Positions 1 through 7,576 of a stretch of 12,569 nucleotides of DNA are shown in pieces. The position numbers were made by a program, and so were the translations under genes. This DNA comes from an uncultured Collinsella sp. (GTDB lineage Bacteria; Actinomycetota; Coriobacteriia; Coriobacteriales; Coriobacteriaceae), in assembly GCA_900549345.1 (NCBI GenBank), contig UROC01000058.1, forward strand, positions 1 to 12,569. The letters are read 5' to 3'. Below the pieces are notes generated by a model. The model did not search any database. It was not told the origin of the DNA and saw only the letters and a list, made by a program, of their open reading frames with translations. Each line of letters opens with the position of its first letter. Position 1 is the stretch's first letter.

Positions 1-250
1 CGCCGTCGACGCCCTTGGCGACAAGTGCCCCGCCGGCGGCAAAGTTCTCGAATCGCATATTGCCGCAGGCAAGGTCGAAGACGCGGACGGGATGCTCGAT
101 CGTGGCCACATCGAGCTGCCCAAGCGCGATGTCCATGGTGCGCACCCAGCCGGGCCACGGGGCTTGGCGCGTATCGGAAAAGGAAGCGGAGTGCTCGCGA
201 TAGAACGTATTGTTGAGCTGGATGAGCGATGATGCGAAATCGCGGTTCAC
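1..250 (-). CDS. Class I SAM-dependent methyltransferase, 5' part only (runs off left edge)
   Basis: Only the first ~83 residues are visible. The translation starts VNRDFASSLIQLNNTFYREH (first residue Met in the protein) and continues with a SFSDTRQAPWPGW stretch, then a VFDLACGNMRFENF segment that matches methyltransferase motif I (hydrophobic-D-L-x-C-G-N-G-R-F), the SAM-binding loop after beta-1. The short Trp/Pro-rich lead-in before motif I is familiar from small actinobacterial methyltransferases of the Trm9/UbiE-like type, but the acceptor substrate cannot be read from this piece. I chose the GTG at 248-250 because a GGAGGGAG ribosome site lies about 9 nt upstream. An in-frame ATG at 296-298 would add 16 basic residues with no ribosome site. 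The M-R substitution in the glycine loop (GNMRF rather than GNGRF) is slightly unusual. It is transcribed divergently from the XRE gene. Confidence 0.7.
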   Translation of the reverse strand, partial: MNRDFASSLIQLNNTFYREHSASFSDTRQAPWPGWVRTMDIALGQLDVATIEHPVRVFDLACGNMRFENFAAGGALVAKGVDG

Positions 251-517
251 GGCGCGGAACTCCCTCCGATGGCGGTGCGGAATAAACAGTACGACCATAC
301 TACCGTTAACGCCGCAACGGGGACAACTGAGCCGCGGGTCATTGCTTTGTTTGGACACATTTCCGCAGCTCATATGTGCCCGCAACCGCCGGTTGTCAAA
401 AATCTCACTAGAATAGGTGGCATGCTTTTGGCGGTGGCGGATAGATTTTTAACTGTGCAAGGCGCCTTAAGAACAAAAACGGTCCGGCGGCACGGCTGGC
501 ATCACATAGGAGGAACC
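251..517. promoter_or_regulatory. Divergent intergenic region between methyltransferase and XRE regulator
   Basis: This 267-nt spacer must hold promoters in both directions. On the plus strand the best sigma-70-like candidates are TTGGAC (351-356) with TATGTG (373-378, 16-nt spacer) and an isolated TAGAAT at 409-414. On the minus strand TATGGT (295-300) could be a -10 for the methyltransferase. None has two convincing boxes. The AGGAGG at 508-513 sets the XRE start. No operator palindrome for the XRE protein was found by eye. Confidence 0.3.
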
Positions 518-1240
518 ATGAATGTAGAAACTGCACAGCGGCTTGCCGACCTTCGCCGCAGCAAAGGCTTTAGCCAAGAAGGGCTGGCGCGAAAGCTGGG
601 GCTGTCGCGCCAGGCGGTCAGTAAATGGGAGCGTGCGGAGAGCTCGCCTGATACCGAGAACCTGATCTCGCTCGCCAAGCTCTATGGTGTGAGCCTGGAC
701 GAGCTGCTCAATCCGAGCGACGAGATCGAGGACGATATCGAGTTTGAGAATGAGGACCGCGCCCGCCAGCGCGAGGCCGAGGCGGCGGAGCGTGCCCGTA
801 CCCACGAGGCGGCGGCACGCGCTACCGAGGCGGCAACGCAGGCGAGTGATGCTGCGGCCAAGGCGGCGCAAGCGGCAAGCTGGAGTGCGCAGGCCGCCAA
901 TGCCGCTACGGCGCAGGTGACGAGTGGCGGCGCAGCTGGCTCGACTCCGGTGAAGGGCCCGTTCCAGTCGTTCCCGTATTGGGCTGTGTGTTGGCTGCTG
1001 TTCTTTTTGCTGATGTTCCCGTTTGGAGCCGGCCCCTTTGCCGCGCTGATCTTCTTTACGATTCCCATCTATCACTGGGTGGCGCGTGCACTCGATGGTG
1101 ATTGGGCGCGCGGGGATATTCAGGTTGGTTCGGCACCGGTGACGGCTAGGACTCAGGTGCAGGATGCTTCCGCTGCGGTTGATGCTGGCGTGGCTACCGC
1201 GACTACCGCTGACCCGATCGCCAAAGAGGGTGATGAATGA
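518..1240 (+). CDS. Membrane-anchored XRE-family helix-turn-helix regulator
   Basis: 240 residues. Residues 5-63 are a typical XRE/Cro-CI HTH (LADLRRSKGFSQEGLARKLG, then LSRQAVSKWERAESSPD and LAKLYGVSLDELL). Residues 66-95 are acidic and charged, and residues 96-135 are an Ala-rich, probably helical linker. Residues ~152-189 hold two closely spaced hydrophobic segments (WAVCWLLFFLLMFPFG and AALIFFTIPIYHWV), so the DNA-binding domain probably sits on the cytoplasmic face of the membrane. The C-tail (190-240) is Ala/Thr/Asp-rich. The reading frame stays open upstream, but AGGAGG four bases before the ATG and the HTH beginning at once fix this start. It overlaps the next gene (ATGA), so the pair is translationally coupled. 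By inference it senses an envelope signal together with the DUF4097 partner. No metabolic target is visible. Confidence 0.85.
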   Translation: MNVETAQRLADLRRSKGFSQEGLARKLGLSRQAVSKWERAESSPDTENLISLAKLYGVSLDELLNPSDEIEDDIEFENEDRARQREAEAAERARTHEAAARATEAATQASDAAAKAAQAASWSAQAANAATAQVTSGGAAGSTPVKGPFQSFPYWAVCWLLFFLLMFPFGAGPFAALIFFTIPIYHWVARALDGDWARGDIQVGSAPVTARTQVQDASAAVDAGVATATTADPIAKEGDE

Positions 1241-2139
1241 TGAAGCTTTCGCATGAATCCAAGGTACGCTTGGGCGTTGGCATCGGAGCGTTCGTGCTTA
1301 TCATCGGACTTGTCTTTGGTATTTCGCGGACTTTGATTCATTTTGATGGCCCGTGGGATCTCGACGATGTTGTACCCGGCTTGTTTGGCATGGACGATGT
1401 GGTCGGCGACGACGATTTTATGAACGATGGCGGTAAATATTCCGCTCAACCTCAGCAGCTTTCGAGTGCGACCTTTGATGCCGATGAGTTCCGCTACCTT
1501 GATTTCGATATCGCCGCGGCTACGGTGGACGTCAAGGTTGTTGATGGCAACAAGGCTCGCGTTATCGAGCGGGGACGCGTTGCCAAGGGTATGGATACCT
1601 CCAAGGCCGCGACGCAAAACATCGCATCCGTCGAGGACTCGACGCTCAAGGTTTCCCAGTTTGGAAGTGATGACGGTAAGGCAATCGATCGCTCAGTTAC
1701 GGTCGAGCTGCCGCGCCGTGTTGCCGAACATCTGAAGGGGATCAACGCGCACGTGGGCTCGGGTGATCTGCAGATTGCCGGTGTCATCTGTGATGGTTTT
1801 GATCTTTTCCTGGGTGCGGGAGATGTAGAGTTTACGGGCAGCGTGACTGATGCGCTCAGTGCTGAGGTCGGTTCGGGCGATGTGACGTTCGAGCTCTACC
1901 AGGCCCCCGCGAAGTCGATGGACGTAAGCGTGGACTCGGGCGATGTGGAGATAACGGTTCCGAACTCTACGGGCTTTAAGGCGAGCCTCACCGTGGGCAG
2001 CGGTGACTTCGAGAGCGATTTCCTTCCGCTTGGCTACGATGGCGAGACCATATTGAATCTTGAATTCGACAACGGTGATAAGTCTGCCACGTATCGTTTT
2101 AAGGTCGGTTCGGGCGACATGTCGTTCGATCCGGAGTGA
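1237..2139 (+). CDS. DUF4097 family beta-strand-repeat protein, membrane anchored
   Basis: 300 residues. An N-terminal membrane anchor (VGIGAFVLIIGLVFGIS, about 14-30) is followed by an acidic Asp-rich spacer (37-66) and then an all-beta region. From residue ~172 a GSGD-type motif recurs six times: VGSGDLQI, LGAGDVEF, VGSGDVTF, VDSGDVEI, VGSGDFES and VGSGDMSF, near residues 172, 191, 210, 231, 252 and 289. This is the parallel beta-helix-like pattern of DUF4097 ('putative adhesin') proteins. The beta domain probably lies outside the membrane. ATG 1237 and ATG 1240 are both possible starts, and GAGGG at 1226-1230 favours the first. DUF4097 proteins are commonly encoded beside membrane-bound regulators (PadR/DUF1700, PspC or XRE types), which fits this operon. 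Molecular function is unknown for the family. An adhesin role is only a database label. Confidence 0.85.
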   Translation: MMKLSHESKVRLGVGIGAFVLIIGLVFGISRTLIHFDGPWDLDDVVPGLFGMDDVVGDDDFMNDGGKYSAQPQQLSSATFDADEFRYLDFDIAAATVDVKVVDGNKARVIERGRVAKGMDTSKAATQNIASVEDSTLKVSQFGSDDGKAIDRSVTVELPRRVAEHLKGINAHVGSGDLQIAGVICDGFDLFLGAGDVEFTGSVTDALSAEVGSGDVTFELYQAPAKSMDVSVDSGDVEITVPNSTGFKASLTVGSGDFESDFLPLGYDGETILNLEFDNGDKSATYRFKVGSGDMSFDPE

Positions 2140-2185
2140 CATGCGGTTTTCGGAGATCGGTGCATATAGGCATGCTCTTTGATGG

Positions 2186-2219
2186 AGGCGCCGGGGCCGT
2201 GACTGGCTCCGGCGCCTTT
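2186..2219 (+). terminator. Strong intrinsic terminator after the XRE-DUF4097 operon
   Basis: The arms GGCGCCGGGGCC (2187-2198) and GGCTCCGGCGCC (2205-2216) pair over 12 bp with a single G-U, extended by an A-T pair, around a six-base loop. TTTGCCTTT follows. It lies 47 nt after the DUF4097 stop and directly before the elp3 start, so it separates two plus-strand units. Confidence 0.85.
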
Positions 2220-2224
2220 GCCTT

Positions 2225-2236
2225 TACAATGGGGGC
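2225..2236 (+). promoter_or_regulatory. Candidate -10 box placing elp3 on a leaderless mRNA
   Basis: TACAAT at 2225-2230 is a good sigma-70-type -10 hexamer. The ATG of elp3 begins six bases later, where transcription would be expected to start. No usable Shine-Dalgarno exists: the only purine run (GGGGG) sits one base before the ATG. A -35 box is weak (ACTGGC, 2202-2207, 17-nt spacer) and lies inside the terminator hairpin. This is inferred from spacing alone. Confidence 0.4.
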
Positions 2237-4144
2237 ATGGAACAGATTATTTTGAACATACTCGAGGCTCTGCGTCGCGGTGAGACCGTGGACGACAAGG
2301 CGCTCGTCAAACTGATACATGCCGAGGCGCGCCGTGAGGGTGCCGACAAACGAGATCTGGCCAAGCGCCGTCTGCTGCCGTTCTACCAGCGGGTTAAACG
2401 TGAGAAGCCGGCTCGTTGGGCTGGATGGAATGTCGATGCCGAGCTGGAGCGTCAGCTGCTGCAGGTGCTGCGCATGAAGCCGCGCCGCACGGCTTCGGGC
2501 GTGGCGACCATTACCGTCATCACCAAGCCGTGGCCCTGTTCGGGCGATTGCCTGTTTTGCCCCAACGATCTGCGCATGCCCAAAAGCTATCTGCATGCCG
2601 AGCCGGCATGCGCCCGTGCGGAGCAAAACTGCTTTGACCCGTATTTGCAGGTGAGCGCTCGCCTGACCGCACTTTCGCAGATGGGGCATGCGACCGACAA
2701 GATCGAGCTTATCGTGCTCGGTGGCACCTGGAGCGACTATCCGCAAGGGTATCAGACGTGGTTTATGTCCGAGCTTTTCCGTGCGCTCAATGACGATGCC
2801 GTCGCCGGCGTGGCGGCAAACCCCATGTTGGCGCGTCCGGGCATCAGCCGTGCCGAGGCGGGGCGCCTGCTCGATGACGCTCCCGCCGATGCCCTGCCGC
2901 CGGTGGTAACAGAGCGCCGCGAGTGCTATCGGGCTGCCGGCATTGCGACAGACGAGGCCAAGCTCGCTGCCGGCGTTGCCGACGAGCAGGAGCGTGTGGA
3001 TGCTGCCGTGGGCGGCTATAACCGCGCGGTGCGTCGTCTGTACGGCCCCGGTACGCCGTGGGGCGAGGTCACCGAGTGGCAGACGGCAACGATGGAGGAG
3101 CTCGAGCGCCAGCAGCGCATCAACGAGACGGCGAAGCATCGCGTGGTGGGGCTCGTTATCGAGACGCGCCCCGATGCTGTAACGCCGCAGGCCCTCATGC
3201 TCATCCGCCGCCTGGGCTGCACCAAGATACAGATGGGCATCCAAAGCCTTGACCAGCATCTACTCGATGTCAACGAGCGTCGCATTTCGGTGGCGCAGAT
3301 TGAGCGGGCGTTTTCGCTTGCGCGCCTGTTTGGCTTTAAGATCCATGCGCATTTTATGCTCAACTTGCTGGGCGCCACACCCGAGGGGGACAAGCGCGAC
3401 TACGAGCGCTTTATGACCGAGGGGGCCTTTATGCCCGACGAGGTCAAAGTCTACCCGTGTGCGCTCATCGAGGGCTCGCGTCTGGTGGGCTGTTACGAGC
3501 GTGGCGAGTGGCGCCCCTATACCGAGGACGAGCTGCTCGATGTGTTGGCCGACGACATCGTGGTGACGCCGGCGTTCTGCCGCATCAGTCGCATGATTCG
3601 CGACTTTAGCTCCGACGACATCATGGTGGGCAACAAGAAGCCCAACCTACGTCAGCTCGTCGAGAACCGCTTGTCGGCTCGTGGAGAAGGCGCGACGGTG
3701 CGTGAGATTCGCTATCGCGAGATCAGCACGGCGGGTGCCGACTTGGATGAGCTGATCCTTGACGAGGAGGTGGCGTACGAGACGCCGGTGACGCGCGAAC
3801 GCTTTTTGCAGTGGGTGACGCCCGAAGGCAAGATCGCCGGCTTTTTGCGCCTGTCGCTGCCCGACCGTTCGTTTGTTGCCGCGCACGCGGACGAGCTGCC
3901 GACGGGGCCGGAGGAGGCGATGATTCGCGAGGTGCACGTTTATGGTATGGCGGCACGTGTGGGCGATCAGGGCCAGGCGGCTCAGCATCACGGCCTGGGG
4001 CGTCTGCTCGTGGAGCGTGCGTGCCAGATTGCTCGGGATGCGGGGTATACGCACATCAACGTGATCAGCGCGATTGGCACACGCGAGTACTATCGCCATC
4101 TTGGATTTTATGACCATGGCCTTTATCTGCAAAAGGAGCTCTAG
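2237..4144 (+). CDS. elp3: Elp3-type radical SAM/GNAT enzyme, tRNA wobble-uridine modification
   Basis: 635 residues, a usual length for bacterial or archaeal stand-alone Elp3. The N-terminus (1-85) is basic and helical. The radical SAM core follows, with cluster cysteines C101, C105 and C108 in PCSGDCLFCPND, then LIVLGGTWSDYPQGY and VIETRPDAVTP/GCTKIQMGIQSLD. The C-terminal ~120 residues are a GNAT acetyltransferase domain with an acetyl-CoA loop QHHGLGRLL (~582-590) and REYYRHLGFYDHGLYL at the end. In characterised relatives the two domains cooperate to attach a carboxymethyl group from acetyl-CoA to U34 of tRNA. Bacterial Elp3 acts without other Elongator subunits, and none is encoded here. 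An Ala-rich segment (~200-285) lies between the first radical SAM strands and the conserved ETRPD motif, where the family also has variable sequence. The start is set by family fit; see the leaderless-promoter entry. The next gene follows with no gap. Confidence 0.88.
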   Translation: MEQIILNILEALRRGETVDDKALVKLIHAEARREGADKRDLAKRRLLPFYQRVKREKPARWAGWNVDAELERQLLQVLRMKPRRTASGVATITVITKPWPCSGDCLFCPNDLRMPKSYLHAEPACARAEQNCFDPYLQVSARLTALSQMGHATDKIELIVLGGTWSDYPQGYQTWFMSELFRALNDDAVAGVAANPMLARPGISRAEAGRLLDDAPADALPPVVTERRECYRAAGIATDEAKLAAGVADEQERVDAAVGGYNRAVRRLYGPGTPWGEVTEWQTATMEELERQQRINETAKHRVVGLVIETRPDAVTPQALMLIRRLGCTKIQMGIQSLDQHLLDVNERRISVAQIERAFSLARLFGFKIHAHFMLNLLGATPEGDKRDYERFMTEGAFMPDEVKVYPCALIEGSRLVGCYERGEWRPYTEDELLDVLADDIVVTPAFCRISRMIRDFSSDDIMVGNKKPNLRQLVENRLSARGEGATVREIRYREISTAGADLDELILDEEVAYETPVTRERFLQWVTPEGKIAGFLRLSLPDRSFVAAHADELPTGPEEAMIREVHVYGMAARVGDQGQAAQHHGLGRLLVERACQIARDAGYTHINVISAIGTREYYRHLGFYDHGLYLQKEL

Positions 4145-5023
4145 ATGAACAAGCCGAGTGTTTCTGCTGGTGTTGTTGCCGGCGTTGCCCTGGGAGCCGC
4201 GGCGCTTGGTGCGGCCGCTGTCGCTGTTCATGCTGCCTGTCTGCAGGTTGCGCGAACCCGCAATGGGTTGGCGCGCGTGAAACGCGTGCACGATGAGGGC
4301 GGCGATGAGATTCGCGTGCTCGTGCAGGGCGGCGTCTACCAAAGCGCAAGCTATGTTGGCGATCGTTGGGCAGAGCCCGTCTTTGCGTACTATCGTGCAT
4401 TTGACGATGTGTTTGAGGCCGAGGACGTAATGCGTGACGCTTATGGTCACGGTATCGACCGTACGCTTATGCTGGGCGGCGGTGGGTTTGCCTATCCCAA
4501 GTTCGCGCTGATGTCGCACGAGGGCTTGCGCATGGACGTTATCGAGTATGACGGAGAGATTACGCGCCTGGCGCGCCGCTGGTTCTACCTGGACGAGCTA
4601 GAGCGCGCGGTGGGCGACCGCTTGCGGGTGATTACCGCTGAGGCTCGCTCGTATCTGGGTGTGACGAGCGTGGGCCATCGTCGCTACGACGTGGTCGTGA
4701 GCGATTGCTTTGGCGGTGCCGAGCCCGTACGCGAGCTGGCGACGGTTGAGGCGTTGCGTTTGGTGCGAGGCAGCCTGAACCCCGGGGGTATCTACGCGGC
4801 CAATATCGTGAGCGCAAACGAGGGGAGCGATGTGACGTTCCTGCGTGATTGCGCTGCCACGGCACTCGAGGTGTTCGACCACGCCTGGGTGATCCCATGT
4901 GGCGATACGGAGTTCGGCGGCGAGGAAAACTACCTGCTCATCGCCAGCGACGGTGACTATGTCTTCGCCGAGGCCGTGCCCTTCGACGCTGACTTCCTCG
5001 GCACCGTCCTTCACGACAAGTAA
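4145..5023 (+). CDS. Spermidine synthase-like Rossmann-fold protein with N-terminal membrane segment
   Basis: 292 residues. Residues 7-32 form an Ala/Gly/Val-rich hydrophobic segment, probably a membrane anchor rather than a cleaved signal. The remainder is a class I SAM-type fold: motif I LMLGGGGFAYPKF (108-120), acidic E134 at the end of beta-2 (VIEYDGEITRLARRWF), a RLRVITAEARSYL strand (159-171), YDVVVSDCFGGAEP (181-194) where polyamine synthases carry their catalytic Asp, and LNPGGIYAANIVS (211-223). This is the spermidine-synthase-like layout seen in fused MFS/spermidine-synthase proteins, without the transporter half and without the N-terminal beta-domain of true SpeE. A polyamine product is therefore doubtful. 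A methyltransferase or a binding-only role is possible. AAGGAG (4133-4138) lies inside the end of elp3 and the ATG abuts its stop, so the two are co-translated. Confidence 0.72.
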   Translation: MNKPSVSAGVVAGVALGAAALGAAAVAVHAACLQVARTRNGLARVKRVHDEGGDEIRVLVQGGVYQSASYVGDRWAEPVFAYYRAFDDVFEAEDVMRDAYGHGIDRTLMLGGGGFAYPKFALMSHEGLRMDVIEYDGEITRLARRWFYLDELERAVGDRLRVITAEARSYLGVTSVGHRRYDVVVSDCFGGAEPVRELATVEALRLVRGSLNPGGIYAANIVSANEGSDVTFLRDCAATALEVFDHAWVIPCGDTEFGGEENYLLIASDGDYVFAEAVPFDADFLGTVLHDK

Positions 5024-5050
5024 GTCTCCCCGTCCCAAAAAAGACTGGTC

Positions 5051-7495
5051 TTAGGCGTGGTCGCGCCAGCTGCGGACGCGCTGCCTCATGCCCTCGATGT
5101 CGAGCACGCCTTCGGCGAAGCCTTTGCGCACGAGCTCCTCGGGAACGTACTCGTCGTAGCGATCAAAATAAGGCACCTCGCCGGGATAGACGAGCTCGAT
5201 GGGGTCGAAGTCCTTCTCGGCCTCGGCGGCGAGCACCGCAAAGAACGTCTCCTCGTCGGCCTTCATCTTAAACTGCATAAAGTACGGGCGGGACGGGTCG
5301 AGTCCGCGAAGGCCCAGCTCAGCGGCGCATTTGATTTTAAGCATGCGCTCGAGCGCTAGGAAGGCGTAGCTGCCCAACCAGGGGAAGAGCACCCAGGTGT
5401 CGCCACCCAGGTTGATGAGCGGCTTAGTTCCCGCGCCCGAAATCTCGGCGGTATGACGAGCCTGTGCAAGGCGTGCCCGTGCGTTGCCCATGAGGTACGG
5501 ATATGCCGCGTGCTCGTTGAGCGCCTTGCGCATGCGCTCGAGTACGTGTGTATTGATGTCGCCGGGACAGTCGCCAAAGTAGGCCGGCACACGGCCCTTG
5601 ACCTGCGTGGCAAAGACGGTATGACGCTTCCAGTCCACTTCCTCGACAATCCAGCAGTGTCCGGCGATGGCGATGCGCTCACCGGGCGGTGGGGGATTGA
5701 CGATCGTGCCCAGCTCGGCCGATTCGCTGCGAACGGTAAACTCCTCGTTTTCCTGGAACACGGCGTAGAACTTAAAGTTGTTAATGATGCGTTCGCCCGC
5801 GAGGCCCACAATGAGCCCACCGCCCTCGGTGACCTGGATATGGTCGATCTTAATGAGGTGACGCAGCAGCACGCGATAGTCATCGGCCGAGATGCGATGG
5901 AAATAGCTGAGCGTGAGCACGCGCTGGGCAAGTTCGGCCGGCGTGAGCTCTCCGGTGCTGGCGAGGGTCGACATGGTCTGGTGATAGAGCAGACTGTAGG
6001 GGAGTCGATCGAGCTCGGGCGGCTCGACCCACTTTTCCTCGCGATAGAGTTGTACGAGCGCGATGCCCTGGAGGAGCTTCCAGGGAATGGTCTCGGGCAT
6101 CATCGTGCGCGGCTCGGGCTCTTCCTCGCGCATAACGAACCACATCTCGGGTGGAAGGTCGCGGCGTCCCGTGCGGCCCATTCGCTGCAAAAAGGAGCTG
6201 ACGGTAAATGGCGCGTCGATCTGGAAGGCACGCTCCAGACGGCCGATATCAATACCGAGTTCCAGCGTAGAGGTGGTGACGGTCGTCTGTGCCTGTTCCT
6301 CGTCGCGCATGAGCTCCTCGGCCGTCTCGCGTAGCGATGCCGAAAGATTGCCGTGATGGATGAGAAAACGGTCGGGCTCGTGCCGGCTCTCGCAGTAGCT
6401 GCGCAGCATGGAGCATACGGCCTCTGTCTCCTCGCGCGAGTTGGCAAAGACCAGGCATTTGCGGCCGCGCGTGTGCTCAAAGATATAGCCCATGCCGGGG
6501 TCGGCGTTGTCTGGTGCTGTGTCGGTGGGGTTGAGTAATGCCTGTTCGGGTGCCTGTGGGATGTCGACTTCGCCCTCGGGGGCCGACGAAGTGCGGCGAT
6601 CCCTGGAGGTAGCCTTGCCCCGTGCCCGCTCACGACGTTGGCGGTACTCCTCTTGTGTGGGCTGTCCGCTGTGACGCATGTCTTGGGCGCCGGCGGGCAG
6701 CGCCGCGGGCGCCGCCGTCTCAATGCGCTCGCACGCAAGCACTTCGGCCTCTTGAGGACCTGTGCTCTCAAATCCTCGCTGCTGCGCCTGGGGACCCGAG
6801 TTGTAGAAGTGCTCCATGGAGATGCGCCACACGCGGCGCGGTTCTTCAAAGCGGGGGATAACGCAGTCGCGTCCCGTTCCCTGTGAGAGAAAAGCGCCCG
6901 TGCGCTCGGGGTCGCCGATGGTGGCCGAAAGGCCAATGCGACGGGGCCGCACGCCTGCCATGCGCGACAGGCGCTCAATAAGGCAGAGCGTCTGCCCACC
7001 TCGATCGCCGCGCATGAGCGAGTGGACCTCGTCGATGACCACATAGCGCAGGTCGCAGAACATGCGCGGGATTGCCATGTGCTTGTGGATCAGGAGTGCC
7101 TCGAGTGATTCGGGCGTAATCTGTAGGATACCGCTCGGCTTTTTGATGAGCTTTGCCTTGTGCGATTGCGAGACGTCGCCATGCCAGTGCCAGACGGGGA
7201 TGTCGGCTTCTTCGCACAGGTCATTGAGACGGACGAACTGATCATTGATGAGTGCCTTGAGAGGGCCAATGTAGAGGGCGCCCACGCTCGCGGGCGGGTT
7301 CTCCCAAAACTCGGTCAGGATGGGAAAGAAGGCCGCTTCGGTTTTGCCGGATGCCGTGGATGCCGTCAGGAGCACATTATCTTGCGTGTTAAAGATGGCG
7401 TCTGCCGCCGCAACCTGAATGGAGCGCAGACTCTCCCAATCGTGAGAGTAAATGAAATCCTGGATAAACGGGGCATATCGGTCAAAGGCGTTCAT
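5051..7495 (-). CDS. sngC: Lhr-like SF2 DEAD/DEAH helicase, third gene of a Shango-type defence operon
   Basis: 814 residues from the ATG at 7493-7495, which has GAGAGGAGG just upstream. The frame extends 22 codons further to 7561 but without a ribosome site. Helicase motifs in order: TASTASGKT (Walker A, 44-52), DEVH (155-158), LSATIGDPE (motif III, from 189), KCLVFANSREE (RecA2 start), TSTLELGIDIG (motif V) and QRMGRTGRR (motif VI, 437-445). The C-terminal half carries a winged-helix and beta-rich region like the Lhr core, ending in VPEELVRKGFAEG. It resembles BrxHI of BREX. A ~100-residue low-complexity linker (about 234-335), rich in Ala, Gln, Arg and Pro, separates the RecA domains. Expected activity is ATP-driven translocation or unwinding of nucleic acid. 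The genes upstream encode a BrxD-like ATPase and a TerB-domain protein, the trio I recall as Shango. The Shango name rests on gene content and order. Confidence 0.85.
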   Translation of the reverse strand: MNAFDRYAPFIQDFIYSHDWESLRSIQVAAADAIFNTQDNVLLTASTASGKTEAAFFPILTEFWENPPASVGALYIGPLKALINDQFVRLNDLCEEADIPVWHWHGDVSQSHKAKLIKKPSGILQITPESLEALLIHKHMAIPRMFCDLRYVVIDEVHSLMRGDRGGQTLCLIERLSRMAGVRPRRIGLSATIGDPERTGAFLSQGTGRDCVIPRFEEPRRVWRISMEHFYNSGPQAQQRGFESTGPQEAEVLACERIETAAPAALPAGAQDMRHSGQPTQEEYRQRRERARGKATSRDRRTSSAPEGEVDIPQAPEQALLNPTDTAPDNADPGMGYIFEHTRGRKCLVFANSREETEAVCSMLRSYCESRHEPDRFLIHHGNLSASLRETAEELMRDEEQAQTTVTTSTLELGIDIGRLERAFQIDAPFTVSSFLQRMGRTGRRDLPPEMWFVMREEEPEPRTMMPETIPWKLLQGIALVQLYREEKWVEPPELDRLPYSLLYHQTMSTLASTGELTPAELAQRVLTLSYFHRISADDYRVLLRHLIKIDHIQVTEGGGLIVGLAGERIINNFKFYAVFQENEEFTVRSESAELGTIVNPPPPGERIAIAGHCWIVEEVDWKRHTVFATQVKGRVPAYFGDCPGDINTHVLERMRKALNEHAAYPYLMGNARARLAQARHTAEISGAGTKPLINLGGDTWVLFPWLGSYAFLALERMLKIKCAAELGLRGLDPSRPYFMQFKMKADEETFFAVLAAEAEKDFDPIELVYPGEVPYFDRYDEYVPEELVRKGFAEGVLDIEGMRQRVRSWRDHA

Positions 7496-7576
7496 GGGAC
7501 CTCCTCTCAACAACGAATCTCTCAACGCGGTGGGCAGTGGCTTGCTGTATGACTGCTTCAACGTTTGCCCAGATAA

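Noticed and set aside
782..922. Tandem repeat in the GCG/GCC-rich part of the XRE gene
   Set aside because: It is a compositional Ala-rich linker without a fixed repeat unit.
2099..3259. Long minus-strand ORF of 386 codons
   Set aside because: It lies antisense to elp3, has no recognisable domain and is rich in Arg/His/Ala, as expected for a shadow frame in high-GC DNA.
3647..4519. 290-codon minus-strand ORF spanning the elp3/spermidine-synthase-like boundary
   Set aside because: It crosses two well-supported plus-strand genes and shows no family motif.
5037..5052. AAGACTGGTCTT hairpin with a T run as a terminator between the converging genes
   Set aside because: The stem is only 4-5 bp with a two- to four-base loop and overlaps the sngC stop codon, so it is too weak to call.
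6100..7044. 314-codon minus-strand ORF inside the helicase gene
   Set aside because: Arg/Ala/Ser/Pro-rich out-of-frame translation of sngC with no ribosome site; shadow frame.
7496..7561. N-terminal extension of the helicase from an ATG at 7561
   Set aside because: There is no ribosome site before it, while the ATG at 7495 has GAGAGGAGG at proper spacing and begins just before the conserved helicase N-terminus.
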